Assembly: GCA_022572905.1 (NCBI GenBank)
Contig: JACZUZ010000047.1
Span: 1 to 9,110 of the forward strand
Direction: 5' to 3'
Origin: Candidatus Zixiibacteriota bacterium
GTDB lineage: Bacteria > Zixibacteria > MSB-5A5 > GN15 > JACZUZ01
Length of the DNA: 9,110 nt
This document shows positions 7,458 through 9,110 of this stretch, one piece after another; the stretch's first letter is position 1; every line of letters starts with the position of its first letter. The notes beneath the pieces were generated by a model that saw only the letters and a list, made by a program, of their open reading frames with translations, ran no database searches and had not been told where the DNA came from. The position numbers and the translations under genes were made by a program.

Positions 7458-9003
7458 TGGGAACGGTTACCGTCAGAGCGTTTAGAGAGTGATAGGCATT
7501 GACGAGTCCGTAGCCACTAACTGTATCATATCCAACGGATGCTTCACTCGCTGGGATGGTAATGTCGATCGCTCCATCTATCATTCGTTGTTTTACTTCA
7601 CTCGGAGTTAAAGTCGGATCTTCTGAGAGAATAAGAGCAGCCACACCCGCAGCGTATGGAGATGAACACGAAGTCCCACCAAACCACAGAAAATAGTCAC
7701 CCGCGGTTCCCGGATCAGTGTTCCTGCCACCCGTACCCTGTATGTCTGTTGTAGGTAGAATTGTTGGGGCTAAGAAGTCTATTCCGGTTCCAGAGTTGCT
7801 TCCCCACCAGATCTCATTGTCGCACGTGACTACCAATGCATGATCAGTGTCTCTTTTTCTTTCGCCGCAAGGACTTGCAGAGCCTATTGCGATTACCTCG
7901 GGAAGCTTTGCTGGCCAGTATAGAATATCTCTATTATTTCCAAACAGCCCACACTGCTGGGGAGCAACGTGATTATTCCCAGTAGAAGCGAATAACACAA
8001 CTCCCTTTGTATATGCATATTCAACAGCATCCTCAACCGCTTGGGGGTCAAAGAGTATCATAACGAAACTCATTGACGCGACATCAGCCCCGTTATCGGC
8101 AGCATAGATTAACCCATCTTCCACGCCATTTGCGGTTGGAGGATCAGGAAATACGGAGATTTTTATAGGCATTATAGAGCAACCACCAGCTATGCCGGCG
8201 ACGCCTATGCCATTATCGGCAATGGCAGCGGCTACTCCTGCGCAGTTGGTGCCATGACCTAAATCATCATCAGTGGATTGGCCGGGGTTAACGCAGTTTT
8301 CACCTTGCACCTGCCTAATGTCCGGATGATCGTCGTCTACGCCACTATCAAGTATCGCAATGATTATCGATGTGTCGCCGTATCCCGACGGTTTATCCCA
8401 AGCTGAATCAGCGTCGGCGTCAAAGTCCAATGCTCCAACTGCTGGCCCCAGACCAAAATAAGCATTACAGCCTGGGCCATGCGATAGGTGCTGGGATTGA
8501 TTGTCATGTCCCCAATTCTTGGAATACAACGGGTCATTTGGAACAGCTGTGTAGATCGCATACATATTTACAAATGCCCGTTCTATAAATGGTAGAGCAG
8601 ATAACTTGTTAATAATTCGCGGAATATCAGCGGACTCATCGACACGAATCAGAAAGTCCCGGTCAAGACCAAGTAGGGCTGCCAATGCTGTGTCTTTAGG
8701 CCGAACCGCTCGGGCGCTTACTTCTTGCATGTCAAATTCGAAAAGTATCGAATCTATTGCTTGAAGTCCTGTCCGATCGGCGCTTCTTATGCCATCTTTT
8801 AGCCTAAAGGCGTCTCGCCGAACGGCATCGGTACTGAGTCTAATTCTCACCACGCCCGGCTGGTAGTCTTCGGGTGGTGGAAATTCACGTGGCCCTGTCT
8901 GAGCGCTCACGACTGAGTGACTGAAATTCATTCCTATTGAGACGAGAAACAGCGACCAACACATGAGTCTAAGCAGATAAAACTTCTGGATTTGCGAACA
9001 CAT
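7414..9003 (-). CDS. Secreted S8 subtilisin-like serine protease (5' half of the frameshifted gene)
   Basis: The open frame encodes 529 residues. A Sec signal peptide spans about 1-35 (hydrophobic LLRLMCWSLFLVSIGM, ending near VVSA). A propeptide of about 120 residues ends in AVPNDPLYSKNWG, the typical junction to the mature subtilase. The catalytic triad is complete: Asp219 in AILDSGVDDDHPDI, His250 in GHGTNCAGVAAAIADN and Ser445 in GGTSCSSPYAAGVAAL. Asn343 in the STGNN segment is the expected oxyanion-hole residue. The domain closes normally with SGYGLVNAYHSLNAL (496-510). Residues after P515 are an out-of-frame tail (TTVLYHSNCYQLCT) ending at TAA 7414-7416, and they overlap the beta-helix entry read in the +1 frame. 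The ATG at 9003 is fixed by a perfect ribosome binding site. As encoded here the protease would be exported but would lack its T9SS tag. The natural substrate is unknown. Confidence 0.93.
   Translation of the reverse strand: MCSQIQKFYLLRLMCWSLFLVSIGMNFSHSVVSAQTGPREFPPPEDYQPGVVRIRLSTDAVRRDAFRLKDGIRSADRTGLQAIDSILFEFDMQEVSARAVRPKDTALAALLGLDRDFLIRVDESADIPRIINKLSALPFIERAFVNMYAIYTAVPNDPLYSKNWGHDNQSQHLSHGPGCNAYFGLGPAVGALDFDADADSAWDKPSGYGDTSIIIAILDSGVDDDHPDIRQVQGENCVNPGQSTDDDLGHGTNCAGVAAAIADNGIGVAGIAGGCSIMPIKISVFPDPPTANGVEDGLIYAADNGADVASMSFVMILFDPQAVEDAVEYAYTKGVVLFASTGNNHVAPQQCGLFGNNRDILYWPAKLPEVIAIGSASPCGERKRDTDHALVVTCDNEIWWGSNSGTGIDFLAPTILPTTDIQGTGGRNTDPGTAGDYFLWFGGTSCSSPYAAGVAALILSEDPTLTPSEVKQRMIDGAIDITIPASEASVGYDTVSGYGLVNAYHSLNALTVTVPTTVLYHSNCYQLCT
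7452..7466 (-). other. Frameshift site joining the protease and beta-helix/T9SS reading frames
   Basis: Read on the minus strand, the protease frame gives ACG GTA ACC GTT CCC ACA ACA. Skipping one base after CCC gives GTT CCC CAA CAG TAC TCT ACC ATT CAA, that is VPQQYSTIQTAINSV, a textbook beta-helix start. The downstream frame has a TAA at 7467-7469, and the upstream frame stops at 7414-7416. The change must therefore lie between them, and homology places it at about 7456-7464. One surplus base explains everything and gives a product of about 862 residues. A +1 slip of tRNA-Pro on CCC-A is formally possible, but no stop or evidently rare codon sits in the A site. Confidence 0.85.
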
Positions 9004-9009
9004 AATCTT

Positions 9010-9015
9010 CCTCCT
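9010..9015 (-). promoter_or_regulatory. Ribosome binding site of the subtilase gene
   Basis: On the minus strand AGGAGG is followed by AAGATT and the ATG at 9003, a perfect Shine-Dalgarno with 6-nt spacing. It fixes the start and shows that this organism uses canonical Shine-Dalgarno initiation. The DNA further upstream (about 9057-9075) is very AT-rich and may hold the promoter, but no convincing -35/-10 pair could be assigned. Confidence 0.88.
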
Positions 9016-9110
9016 AATTGTTTCCTTATTCCGATTTCAAGTCCCAAAAAAGGTCATCATAATTAATAATATACTGTGATTCCGAATTTGGAGGTGATTT
9101 TCTTAGCAAA

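Noticed and set aside
9090..9098. GGAGGTGAT on the plus strand, a 9-nt match to the consensus Shine-Dalgarno (complement of the 16S 3' tail), possibly for a divergent gene
   Set aside because: No ATG, GTG or TTG follows within normal spacing before the window ends at 9110. On the minus strand it resembles the end of 16S rRNA, but nothing around it is rRNA. It is most likely chance.

Overview
The window reads as a chromosomal segment of an uncultured bacterium of the FCB (Fibrobacteres-Chlorobi-Bacteroidetes) superphylum. The main evidence is a C-terminal type IX secretion (T9SS) sorting domain, beginning NFPNPFNPTT and ending in KMMLLK, next to a secreted beta-helix protein that ends in two dockerin-like repeats. 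That pairing is common in candidate phyla such as Zixibacteria. The phylum is an inference from protein style, not from a marker gene.

Plus strand, 1-4768. The window opens with the C-terminal end of a protein that looks like the tail of a polytopic glycosyltransferase-type membrane protein. A complete acyltransferase-3 (OafA-like) membrane O-acyltransferase follows. Then come three tightly packed genes for an ABC-2 type exporter of the YbhG/YbhF/YbhS kind: a periplasmic membrane-fusion (HlyD-like) probable lipoprotein, one ATPase, and one permease with a large extracytoplasmic loop. The spacing (12 bp, then 1 bp) indicates one transcript. The second permease often found in such operons is absent, and so is an outer-membrane TolC-like gene.

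Minus strand, 9003-4789, convergent with the exporter and separated from it by only 20 bp. The first gene has a perfect AGGAGG ribosome binding site. It encodes a Sec-exported S8 subtilisin-like protease with an intact Asp/His/Ser triad. Its reading frame breaks exactly where a parallel beta-helix domain begins. The beta-helix and a T9SS sorting domain continue in the +1 frame down to 6414. One extra base near 7456-7464 accounts for the break, so the two open frames are one gene of about 862 residues (protease, beta-helix, T9SS tag). It is split by a mutation, an assembly error or, less likely, +1 frameshifting. Thirty-five bp downstream lies a second secreted beta-helix protein, built on seven FxxN motifs alternating with GGA-type motifs like those of chlamydial polymorphic membrane proteins, with a C-terminal dockerin pair.

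Taken together, the plus-strand genes fit envelope glycan modification and export of an unknown substrate. The minus-strand pair fits cell-surface or secreted proteins. The most notable items are the reconstructable frameshifted protease/beta-helix/T9SS gene, the different C-terminal tags on adjacent beta-helix proteins, and the one-permease exporter. I saw no RNA genes, CRISPR arrays, insertion sequences or integrases, and no gene-free stretch longer than about 150 bp.
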